64,000 bases of DNA, from NCBI RefSeq assembly GCF_036248275.1, contig NZ_CP109181.1, forward strand, positions 5,828,001-5,892,000, in the 5' to 3' direction. The notes under the pieces were generated by a model. It saw only the letters and a list, made by a program, of their open reading frames with translations. It did no database searches and was not told the DNA's origin. This stretch comes from Streptomyces sp. NBC_01716 (GTDB lineage: Bacteria > Actinomycetota > Actinomycetes > Streptomycetales > Streptomycetaceae). Positions 46,007 through 53,257 of the stretch are shown one piece after another (the first letter of the stretch is position 1; each line of letters begins with the position of its first letter). The translations under genes and the position numbers were made by a program.

Positions 46007-46543
46007 GTGCCACATGTCCTGGTCCTCAACGCGTCGTACGAGCCGCTCGGTGTCGTACCGCTCCGTCGCGCGCTCGTCCTCGTTCTGGAGAACAAGGCCA
46101 TCTGCCTTGAGGAATCCGGCGCCTTCCTGCACAGCGAGACCCAGGTGCTCGCCGCACCCAGCGTCGTACGGCTGAAACGGTTTGTAAGGGTCCCCTACCG
46201 GGGGCCCGTTCCCCTCACCCGTCGTGCGCTGTTCGCCAGGGACGGCGGGCGCTGCATGTACTGCGGGAGCGTCGCCACCAGCGTCGACCACGTCATCCCG
46301 CGCAGCCGGGGCGGGAAACACGTGTGGGACAACGTGGTGGCGGCCTGCCGCCGCTGCAACCATGTCAAGGCCGACCGGCACCTGCGGGAGCTGGGGTGGA
46401 GACTGCGCCACCAGCCCGCGCCGCCGTCGGGGCTCGCCTGGCGGATCATCGGGACCGGACACCGGGATCCGCGCTGGATGCCGTATCTGCAACCCTTCGG
46501 CGCCGAGGACGCGGTGGCCCGGATCGACGGCATCTCTGCCTAG
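46007..46543 (+). CDS. HNH endonuclease-family protein
   Basis: The 178-aa protein has an N-terminal region PHVLVLNASYEPLGVVPLRRAL and a C-terminal HNH domain: CMYCG, SVDHVIPRSRGG, WDNVVAACRRCNHVKADR, with both zinc CxxC pairs and the DH...N/H core intact. It is a single-copy, widely conserved actinobacterial type, found without phage genes around it. DNA cleavage is expected from the motif; the biological target is unknown. GTG start with GGAGG 4 bases upstream. Confidence 0.85.
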   Translation: MPHVLVLNASYEPLGVVPLRRALVLVLENKAICLEESGAFLHSETQVLAAPSVVRLKRFVRVPYRGPVPLTRRALFARDGGRCMYCGSVATSVDHVIPRSRGGKHVWDNVVAACRRCNHVKADRHLRELGWRLRHQPAPPSGLAWRIIGTGHRDPRWMPYLQPFGAEDAVARIDGISA

Positions 46544-46597
46544 GATCCGGGCCTTCGTCGTGCCGGGGCGCGAACGCGCCGTGTGCCGCTCAGGCAT

Positions 46598-46610
46598 GCC
46601 CCTTCGGGGC
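46598..46610. terminator. Small hairpin between convergent HNH and GH84 genes
   Basis: GCCCC-TTC-GGGGC forms a 5-bp stem in the 100-bp gap between two convergent genes. A short two-way terminator is possible. Confidence 0.3.
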
Positions 46611-46643
46611 CGCAGGCCGTGTCCTCCTTAGGGAGGCGGCGGC

Positions 46644-49600
46644 TTACGGAGACGGCGGCGGCGTCGCCTCCATGACCGCGTACGCCTCGACCGACCACAG
46701 CGAGTAACCGAAGCGGGTCGCCCGTCGCTCGCCCTGGATACGGATGAAGCGGGTGTCCTTCGCGTCCATGCGGACGGACTCACGCCCGCCCCGCCCGTCC
46801 TCGACCCGCGTCGCGTCGCGCCACGAGCGGCCGTCGGCCGACACCTGGATCCGGTAGGCGCTCGCGTAGGCGTCCTGCCAGTTCAGGACCACCTGGCCGA
46901 GCCGGACCGGCTCCGCAAGCTCCACCTGCCACCACGCGCCGTCCTCGGCGGGGGACGACCACCGTGTGGCCGGGTCGCCGTCGCTCGCGGCGGTGGCGGG
47001 GAAGTCGGGCGTCTCGTCGCCCGACGACGAGGGCACAACGCCCGGCGTCCTTATGAGGTCGGGCCCGCCCGTACGCGGCGAGGCCCGCACCGTCAGGGTG
47101 CGCTCCTCACCGCCGAACGACAGCGGCACCCGGTAGGTACCCGCCGGGGTGCCCTCGGGGACGGTCACCTGGACCGGCACCGTCGTACGGAGGCCGCGCG
47201 GCACCGTCACCCGCTCGGGCACCGTCACCTTGACGCCTTTCGGGGCCTTCGCCGTCAGCGCGCCGCTGATCGGTCCTGGACGCTGCGCCTCCAGCTCCGC
47301 CTCGACGGTCGTGGCCTTCCCGCCGATCTCGGCGTCCGCGACACCGCGCACCAGTTCGAGCCGCACCCGCGGCTCGTCGGTGAACCACGGCACGACGCGC
47401 CGCACCGACGGCGTCGTCGCGCCCGGCACGTCCGGCCAGGTGATCCGTACGGCGTCGGCGCGCAGCCCCTTCGCGTCGGTCTGCGTCCAGCCGCTCTGCG
47501 ACACGGGCCCCAGCCTCCGCCAGCCCTCGCCCGGGACATGCGCCTCCACGGAGGCGCCGTCGCCCGTTCCCGGCTCCGTCATGGTCGTGATCACGCCCAC
47601 GGGGCGGGCGCGGCCGACCCCGACCGTGTACGCGTCCGTGCTCCGGGTGGCGCGGGCCTCCGGGCCGGCCGAGCGGTCGGCGCCGGTCCAGGCGGCCGAC
47701 TCCTTGGCCGCGCGGTCCAGGAACGGGTCGAGCACGCCCTTGCCGACCGTGACCGTGCCCTTCGCCGCCGCCTCCCGCAGCGGTTCGAGGCTGAGCGACG
47801 CCTGCCAGGCGGCGTCACCGTCGCCCCGGGACTGCGCCTGGAGCATGTCGACCGACAGCTCACCGGCCCGCCCGTACCGCGCCAACTGCTCGCTCCACGG
47901 CCGCACTTCGTCGTCCAGCCGCCCGCCGGCCGTGCCGGACAGACGCTCCGGGGTCTCGCGCATGACCGTGAAGGCGGCCCGCAGCCGGCTCGCCGCCGCG
48001 TCCCTGGCCTTCGGGTTCTCCGCGGCCCTGGGCCCCGTACGGGTACGCCAGAACTCCTTCAGCAGAGGGCGCAGATACGCCGACTCCGTCCGGTTCAGGA
48101 TCGACGAGGAGTCGTTCCCGGCGAGCGCGCCGATCGCCTCGCGCGCCTTGGCGTCGTCGCCGGCGAGATCGTCCATCGCCGCCTGCCAGGACTCCTGCGG
48201 CTCGTAGCCGCGCGGGTTCCACGCGTAGTCGGCGGCCGTGAACAGCGGGATACGCGACGCGGACGGCTGCTCCATCGCGTTGGCGAGCAGCGCGGCCGAG
48301 CCGGAGGCTACGGCGGGCTCACGGCCCGTGTAGGGGCCGAGGAAGATACGCCCCTGCTCGTAGTCGTTGACCGGGTAGTTGTCCATCGTCACCAGCGGGT
48401 GCTGCTTGAACGCCTCGCGCGCACCGGCCAGTTCGCTTCCGGTGATGGTGCGGGGCACCACGCCGACGCCCGTCCACGCCACCTGCACCCGGCCGTCGAG
48501 GTCGTCGGCGAGCGCCGTGCGGTACTCGGTGGCCCCGTCCTGGAAGTACTCCGTCGGCATCACGGTCAGCGGCTCACCGCCCGGGTACCGCCGCGCGAGA
48601 TGCTCCGCCACCTCGTTCGCGACCCGCGCCTGCGCCTTCGCGGCGGCACCGGGACCGGAACCGAAGGTGTCCCGGTCGTCGTCGCAGTGCCACTCGCTGT
48701 AGCTGACGTCCTGGAACTGGAGCTGGAAGGCGCGCACCCCCAGCGCCCACATCGCGTCGAGCTTGCGGTTGAGCGCCTTGACGTCGTCCTTCGACGACAT
48801 GCACATGGCCTGGGCCGGCGCCACAGCCCAGGCGAGCGTCACATGGTTGCGCCGCGCGCGCTCGGCCAGGTCGCGGAACTCCGCCCGCTGCGCGGCGGGA
48901 TACGGCTCGCGCCAGCGCGCCTGGCGGAAGGCGTCGTCGCCCGGCGCGTAGAGGTAGCGGTTCTGCTTCGTCCGCCCCATGAAGTCCAGTTGCGACAGCC
49001 GCTCCTGATGGCCCCACGGGTCACCGTAGAAGCCCTCCGTCATCCCGCGTACGGCGGTGCCCGGCCAGTCCCGCACGAGAACGCCCGGCACCCTGGCCCG
49101 GCCAGGTGCGCCGACGATCAGCTGGCGCAGGGTCTGCGCCGCGTGGAAGAGACCGTCGTCGCCGACCCCGTCGAGCGCGATCGTCTCGCGGCCCCCGACG
49201 GTGCCCACGGCGATCCGGTAGCCGCCGGAGGGCAGATCGGTCCTCTCCCGTGCCCGCAGGGCCCTCAGCGCGTCCTGGGCGCCGCTGCCGCCCACCAGGA
49301 CGACGGGGCCGTCGCCGGTCGGCGGGGGCGCGGGGCGGCCGGACACGGGCGGGGCTGTCGTACGGACCGTACGCACCCCGGCCTCGCGCAGCGCCTCCTT
49401 CAGGGCATCGACGGCGGACGGATCCGTCTCCTCGGCCGCGACGACGGTGACCTCGTCACCGAGGGTGACGGACTGGCCGCCCGCCTTGAGCGACTGGGGA
49501 CGGGGCCAGACGGCGGGCAGACCCGACTCCGTCTCCGCGTCGGGAGTGGTGGCCGCCGTGGCGCCCGGGTCGGCGGGTGCCGCCGTCGCGCCGGGCGCCG

Positions 49601-49670
49601 TGCCCAGGAGTCCGCCGATCACGGCCACCGCGACGGCTGTCGCCGTCCGCTTTCTGCGCCCGAGTTGCAC
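46644..49670 (-). CDS. Secreted GH84-like beta-N-acetylglucosaminidase with CBM32/F5-8C domain
   Basis: From GTG at 49670 the protein has 1008 aa. A signal peptide (about 1-31) is followed by an N-terminal alpha/beta domain (60-205) and a GH84-type barrel from about 205 (VRGMTEGFYGDPWGHQERL). Helical and NEW3-like beta parts come next, and a C-terminal discoidin domain (DPATRWSSPAEDGAWWQVEL) completes it. GH84 enzymes use two neighbouring aspartates; here the matching segment reads QLQFQDVSYSEWH, so the first Asp is Gln320 and only D321 remains. That may change specificity or be normal in this Streptomyces branch. A related hexosaminidase or GH84-like hyaluronidase role is likely; chitin or glycan recycling fits the csn operon nearby. 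Confidence 0.82.
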   Translation of the reverse strand: MQLGRRKRTATAVAVAVIGGLLGTAPGATAAPADPGATAATTPDAETESGLPAVWPRPQSLKAGGQSVTLGDEVTVVAAEETDPSAVDALKEALREAGVRTVRTTAPPVSGRPAPPPTGDGPVVLVGGSGAQDALRALRARERTDLPSGGYRIAVGTVGGRETIALDGVGDDGLFHAAQTLRQLIVGAPGRARVPGVLVRDWPGTAVRGMTEGFYGDPWGHQERLSQLDFMGRTKQNRYLYAPGDDAFRQARWREPYPAAQRAEFRDLAERARRNHVTLAWAVAPAQAMCMSSKDDVKALNRKLDAMWALGVRAFQLQFQDVSYSEWHCDDDRDTFGSGPGAAAKAQARVANEVAEHLARRYPGGEPLTVMPTEYFQDGATEYRTALADDLDGRVQVAWTGVGVVPRTITGSELAGAREAFKQHPLVTMDNYPVNDYEQGRIFLGPYTGREPAVASGSAALLANAMEQPSASRIPLFTAADYAWNPRGYEPQESWQAAMDDLAGDDAKAREAIGALAGNDSSSILNRTESAYLRPLLKEFWRTRTGPRAAENPKARDAAASRLRAAFTVMRETPERLSGTAGGRLDDEVRPWSEQLARYGRAGELSVDMLQAQSRGDGDAAWQASLSLEPLREAAAKGTVTVGKGVLDPFLDRAAKESAAWTGADRSAGPEARATRSTDAYTVGVGRARPVGVITTMTEPGTGDGASVEAHVPGEGWRRLGPVSQSGWTQTDAKGLRADAVRITWPDVPGATTPSVRRVVPWFTDEPRVRLELVRGVADAEIGGKATTVEAELEAQRPGPISGALTAKAPKGVKVTVPERVTVPRGLRTTVPVQVTVPEGTPAGTYRVPLSFGGEERTLTVRASPRTGGPDLIRTPGVVPSSSGDETPDFPATAASDGDPATRWSSPAEDGAWWQVELAEPVRLGQVVLNWQDAYASAYRIQVSADGRSWRDATRVEDGRGGRESVRMDAKDTRFIRIQGERRATRFGYSLWSVEAYAVMEATPPPSP

Positions 49671-49934
49671 GCCCCTGCTCCCCTCGTGGCTCCCTGAGTT
49701 CCGGTCTGTCCGGCCGATCGGCGTCGAGCCCACCACCCTGGGCTGAAGGTGTCAATGCGCGTGGCCGTTGTGCCCTTTTTGCCGGTTGTGATAGGCAGGG
49801 AGGGTCAACTGCCGCTCGGGGAACGCAGCGTGAGCCGGGGCACGTTAGGTCCTGTGGAGAGTTACGTCTGTGGCCGTGCCGACTGGGTAGGGCTGCTGTG
49901 TCCCGTTGTCCGAGCCGTCTTTGGAGGCGCCGCC
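49671..49934. other. Divergent intergenic region, GH84 gene and malQ operon
   Basis: These 264 bp separate the GH84 start from the short ORF ahead of malQ. I see no gene or clear operator. A TCGA-containing stretch near 49710-49735 resembles a T-arm but has no matching tRNA body. Confidence 0.5.
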
Positions 49935-50189
49935 ATGGCCGCCGCACAGTTGCTTCCCACCGCCCGTTCCAAACAGGCGGTTCCTGGTGACCCGACCGGC
50001 GAGGAGCCCCTCGCCGTCACGCTGCCCGGACCGCTGACCAGCGACACGCCGGGCCCGCTCACCAGCGAACCGCCCCTCGCCGACGCCGCCCCCCTCACCA
50101 GCGAGCCCCCGCTCGCCGACGCCGCCCCTCTCACCAGTGAGCCGACCGCGCCCGGTACGGCCGGTGGCACGGAGTTCTCAGGAGTCTGA
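49935..50189 (+). CDS. Short repeat-rich protein ahead of malQ
   Basis: The 84-aa ORF begins at ATG after a good GGAGG site and ends with TGA directly followed by the malQ ATG. Its middle is built of a 12-residue unit, PLTSEPPLADAA, encoded by a perfect-period 36-bp repeat. There is no signal peptide or membrane segment, and the sequence looks disordered. Because stop and start touch, its translation could feed ribosomes into malQ, and repeat number could tune that. Whether the peptide itself has a role is unknown. Confidence 0.5.
   Translation: MAAAQLLPTARSKQAVPGDPTGEEPLAVTLPGPLTSDTPGPLTSEPPLADAAPLTSEPPLADAAPLTSEPTAPGTAGGTEFSGV
50034..50147 (+). repeat. 36-bp tandem repeat in the ORF ahead of malQ
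   Basis: Units start at 50058, 50094 and 50130 (the last partial), with a shortened 24-bp unit at 50034. Each begins CTSACCAGCGA or a close variant. The period is a multiple of three, so the reading frame is kept. Confidence 0.8.
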
Positions 50190-52385
50190 ATGGGCCTGGC
50201 CAGGCTCGCGGCGCTGCACGGTGTCGCCACCGTCCACTCACCGAGCCCCGACGTCGCGGTCCCGGTCCCCGGCGAGACGGTCGTCGCGGTGCTCGCCGCG
50301 CTGGGCGTCGACGCGTCCACGGACGAGGCCGTCCAGGACGCGCTGACCCGCGCCGAGTCCGCCGCCGCGAGCCGTCTGCTGCCGCCCACCGTGGTCGTGT
50401 GGACCACTCCCGGGAACGCCACCGCCGGCGCGGGAACGACGGGGACGCCCTGCGGGTCCCCCGTAGGGGTGCTGCCTCCCGCTCTTCCTCGGGCGCTGGC
50501 CGATCTGCCGCAGGGCACGCTCCTGCGCGTCGAGACGGAACAGGGCGACACGGTCGAGTGGCCCTCGCCCGACGCCCCGCCGCCGGACGCGCCCGCATCG
50601 GCTGCGGGCACGCCCCTCAGGGCCCCTGAGGGGCGTTCCTGGCCCGGTCTGCCGCTCGGGGTGCACCGGCTGGCCGCCGTCGCCGCCGACGGCCGTACGG
50701 CGGGCGCCGTGCTCGTCGTCGCCCCGCGCGAGGTGCCGCAGCCCCCGCCCCGTACGCACGGCTTCCTCGTCCAGCTCTACTCCCTGCTGTCCGGCCGCTC
50801 CTGGGGCATGGGCGACCTCGGCGACCTCGCGGAGCTCGCCACCTGGTCGGGCCGGGAGCTGGGCGCCGGTTTCGTCCAGATCAACCCGTTGCACGCCGCC
50901 GTCCCCGGCGACCCGACCGACCCCTCGCCGTACCGCCCCTCGTCGCGCCGCTTCCCCGACCCCGTCCATCTGCGGGTCGAGGCCGTCCCCGAGTACGCGT
51001 ACGTCACCGGGCAGGGGACCGCGCGCCTCGCCGCGCTGCTGGAGCAGGCCGCCGGACTGCGCGCCGCCGTCCTGGAGAAGGACGCGCTGATCGACCGCGA
51101 CGCCGTCTGGCGGCTCAAGCGCGAAGCCCTGGAGATCGTCCGCGAGATCCCGCTCGGCCCCGGCCGCCGGGCCGCCTACCACCACTTCCTGGCCGAGCGG
51201 GGCCAGGCCCTGGAGGACCACGCGACCTGGTGCGCGCTCGCCGAGGTGCACGGCTCCCGGTGGCGCGACTGGCCGCCCGGCCTGCGCGACCCGCGCTCCG
51301 CCGAGACCGGACGGGCACGGCACGAGCTGATCGACCGCGTCGGCTTCCACAGCTGGCTGGCCTGGCTCACCGACGAACAGCTCGCGGCGGCGAGCCGCGC
51401 CGCCCAGGACGCGGGCATGGCCGTCGGCATCGTCCACGACCTCGCGGTGGGCGTGCATCCCGACGGCGCCGACGCCTGGGCGCAGCGCGACGCCTTCGCC
51501 GATGGCATGTCCGTGGGCGCCCCGCCGGACGCCTTCAACGCCCACGGGCAGGACTGGGGGCTGCCGCCCTGGCGCCCCGACGTACTGGCCGCCTCCGGGT
51601 ACGCGCCGTACCGAGGACTGCTCCGCGGGCTGCTGACCCACGCGGGCGCCCTGCGGATCGACCATGTGATGGGCCTGTTCCGGCTCTGGTGGGTGCCCGC
51701 CGGCACGGACCCGACGCGGGGCACGTATGTGCGTTACGACGCCGAGGCGATGCTCGCCGTCCTCGTGCTGGAGGCGCACCGCGCGGGCGCCGTCGTCATA
51801 GGGGAGGACCTCGGCACGGTCGAGCCCGGCGTACGGGAGGCACTGCACCGCCGCGGGGTGCTCGGCACGTCCGTGCTCTGGTTCGAGCGCGACTGGCAGG
51901 GCACGGGCCTGCCGCTGGCCCCCGAGAGCTGGCGCGGGGACTGCGTCGCCACCGCCACCACCCACGACCTTCCGTCCACGGCCGCGCGCCTCACCGGCGG
52001 GCATGTGGAGCTCCGGCACCGGCTGGGGCTGCTCGGCCGCCCGCTGGAGGAGGAGCTGCGCGAGGAGTCCGCCGAGGTCGCCGAGTGGCTCGCCACCCTC
52101 ACCCGGCTCGGCCTGCTGCCGCCCGGCGGGGGCGACGAGGAGGAGCAGATCCGCGCGGTCCACCGCTTCCTGCTGCGCACACCGGCCCGCATGATCGGTG
52201 TCTGGCTGCCGGACGCGGTGGGCGACCGCAGACCGCAGAATCTGCCCGGGACGTGGGACCAGTACCCGAACTGGCGGCTGCCGGTCGCCGACGCCGACGG
52301 CCGGCCGATGACGCTGGAGGAGCTGGCCGCCTCGCCCCGGTTGCACCGCCTGATGAGCGTATTGCGGCCCTCTGTGACGGATTGA
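50190..52385 (+). CDS. malQ: 4-alpha-glucanotransferase (amylomaltase), GH77
   Basis: The 731-aa enzyme has a 200-residue N-terminal extension common in actinobacteria, then the GH77 core: GFLVQLYSLLSGRSWGMGDLGDL, FVQINPLHA, nucleophile in LRIDHVMGLFRLWW (D491), acid/base in VVIGEDLGTV (E539) and the third acid in TTHDLPSTAARL. It moves alpha-1,4-glucan chains between maltodextrins, so it belongs to glycogen and maltose turnover in the cytoplasm. ATG follows AGGAG and touches the stop of the repeat ORF. Confidence 0.93.
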   Translation: MGLARLAALHGVATVHSPSPDVAVPVPGETVVAVLAALGVDASTDEAVQDALTRAESAAASRLLPPTVVVWTTPGNATAGAGTTGTPCGSPVGVLPPALPRALADLPQGTLLRVETEQGDTVEWPSPDAPPPDAPASAAGTPLRAPEGRSWPGLPLGVHRLAAVAADGRTAGAVLVVAPREVPQPPPRTHGFLVQLYSLLSGRSWGMGDLGDLAELATWSGRELGAGFVQINPLHAAVPGDPTDPSPYRPSSRRFPDPVHLRVEAVPEYAYVTGQGTARLAALLEQAAGLRAAVLEKDALIDRDAVWRLKREALEIVREIPLGPGRRAAYHHFLAERGQALEDHATWCALAEVHGSRWRDWPPGLRDPRSAETGRARHELIDRVGFHSWLAWLTDEQLAAASRAAQDAGMAVGIVHDLAVGVHPDGADAWAQRDAFADGMSVGAPPDAFNAHGQDWGLPPWRPDVLAASGYAPYRGLLRGLLTHAGALRIDHVMGLFRLWWVPAGTDPTRGTYVRYDAEAMLAVLVLEAHRAGAVVIGEDLGTVEPGVREALHRRGVLGTSVLWFERDWQGTGLPLAPESWRGDCVATATTHDLPSTAARLTGGHVELRHRLGLLGRPLEEELREESAEVAEWLATLTRLGLLPPGGGDEEEQIRAVHRFLLRTPARMIGVWLPDAVGDRRPQNLPGTWDQYPNWRLPVADADGRPMTLEELAASPRLHRLMSVLRPSVTD

Positions 52386-52443
52386 CACCTTGTACGGGAC
52401 CCCCGGGCGCGCGCCCGCCGGGCGGGTTCGCTACGTTGGCACC

Positions 52444-52680
52444 GTGGACAAGAAGAACGCCCTGCGCGCCGGCGCCGTCATGGCCGGAACGACGCTGATG
52501 ATGCTGCTCATGTCGTCTCCCGTGCTCGCCGTGAACCGCGACGACGGCGACGACCCGGGCCCCGGCCTGACCGTCGTGGAGACCCTCGGCCTGTACGTGC
52601 TGACGCCGCTGGCGGCGTTCGCCGTGATCGCCGGCCTGGTGATGGTCCTCGACAAGTCCAGGAAGCAGCAGCGGGTCTGA
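52444..52680 (+). CDS. Small membrane protein, unknown function
   Basis: From GTG at 52444 the 78-aa protein has a signal-like hydrophobic segment (AVMAGTTLMMLLMSSPVLA), a short acidic stretch (NRDDGDDPGPG) and a membrane span (GLYVLTPLAAFAVIAGLVMVL) with a basic end (DKSRKQQRV). It thus looks like a one- or two-span protein with an outside acidic loop. I recognise the type from other Streptomyces but no function. A bidirectional hairpin follows. Confidence 0.7.
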   Translation: MDKKNALRAGAVMAGTTLMMLLMSSPVLAVNRDDGDDPGPGLTVVETLGLYVLTPLAAFAVIAGLVMVLDKSRKQQRV

Positions 52681-52726
52681 CCGGCCGGGTCCGACAGCTC
52701 GGACGCCCTCCCTCGTGAAGAAGACG

Positions 52727-52752
52727 CCGCGCGGCACAGGTCTGCCGCGCGG
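52727..52752. terminator. Bidirectional hairpin terminator
   Basis: CCGCGCGGCA and TGCCGCGCGG pair perfectly over 10 bp with a 6-nt loop, between convergent genes ending at 52680 and 52767. It fits an intrinsic terminator for both. Confidence 0.7.
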
Positions 52753-52766
52753 TCGCTTCCGTGGCG

Positions 52767-53162
52767 CTATCCGCGCCAGGTGCCGATCCCGTCCCACGCC
52801 GCTTCCAGTTCACGCGCGGCGCTCACGCCGAGTTCGGCCCGCACGTACTCGTGCGCCTCAAGCATCTGCTGCTTGCCGTTGATCAGCTCCAACTCGGCAC
52901 CGATCTCCCGGGTGCGGGGCCTTCCCTTCCCGGACAGGAATCCCCGGCCCCGCCCTGTCTCCGCGAGCTCGTGGGTGAGCCGGTCGGCGGGGACACTCAG
53001 GTCGAGCGGGCCACCGGCGCCCGGGACCGGGGGCGGCCCGAAGCGTTCCGCGAAGTGCTGCTCGATGCCCTTGCGCAGTCGTCGGTCACGCAGCTGGTTC
53101 CTGATCAGCGGGACCATCGCCACGAGACCAACGACCAGGATGAGGACGACGATCGGGGGCAC
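52767..53162 (-). CDS. Membrane-anchored protein, unknown function
   Basis: The 131-aa protein starts with a membrane span (PPIVVLILVVGLVAMVPLI), followed by a basic helix and a cytosolic helical part (RTREIGAELELINGKQQMLEAHEYVRAELGV). I recognise no family motif. It lies downstream of pepN on the same strand with 95 bp between them, so co-transcription is possible. Confidence 0.7.
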   Translation of the reverse strand: MPPIVVLILVVGLVAMVPLIRNQLRDRRLRKGIEQHFAERFGPPPVPGAGGPLDLSVPADRLTHELAETGRGRGFLSGKGRPRTREIGAELELINGKQQMLEAHEYVRAELGVSAARELEAAWDGIGTWRG

Positions 53163-53257
53163 GACATCTCCTTCGCTCGAATCATGTCGGATGATGCCCT
53201 GCCGCCCACCGCCGAACCAGTGGATCGGGGCCGGAACCGGCCCCGATCCCCGGCCCG

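Noticed and set aside
44542..46110. Long plus-strand open frame across mscS and its upstream region
   Set aside because: It is antisense to the MscS gene, Ser/Arg/Pro-rich and without domain or ribosome site.
49690..49745. T-arm-like stretch suggesting a tRNA near the GH84 start
   Set aside because: A GGGCTCGACGCC-type segment is present, but no acceptor, D or anticodon arm can be folded with it.
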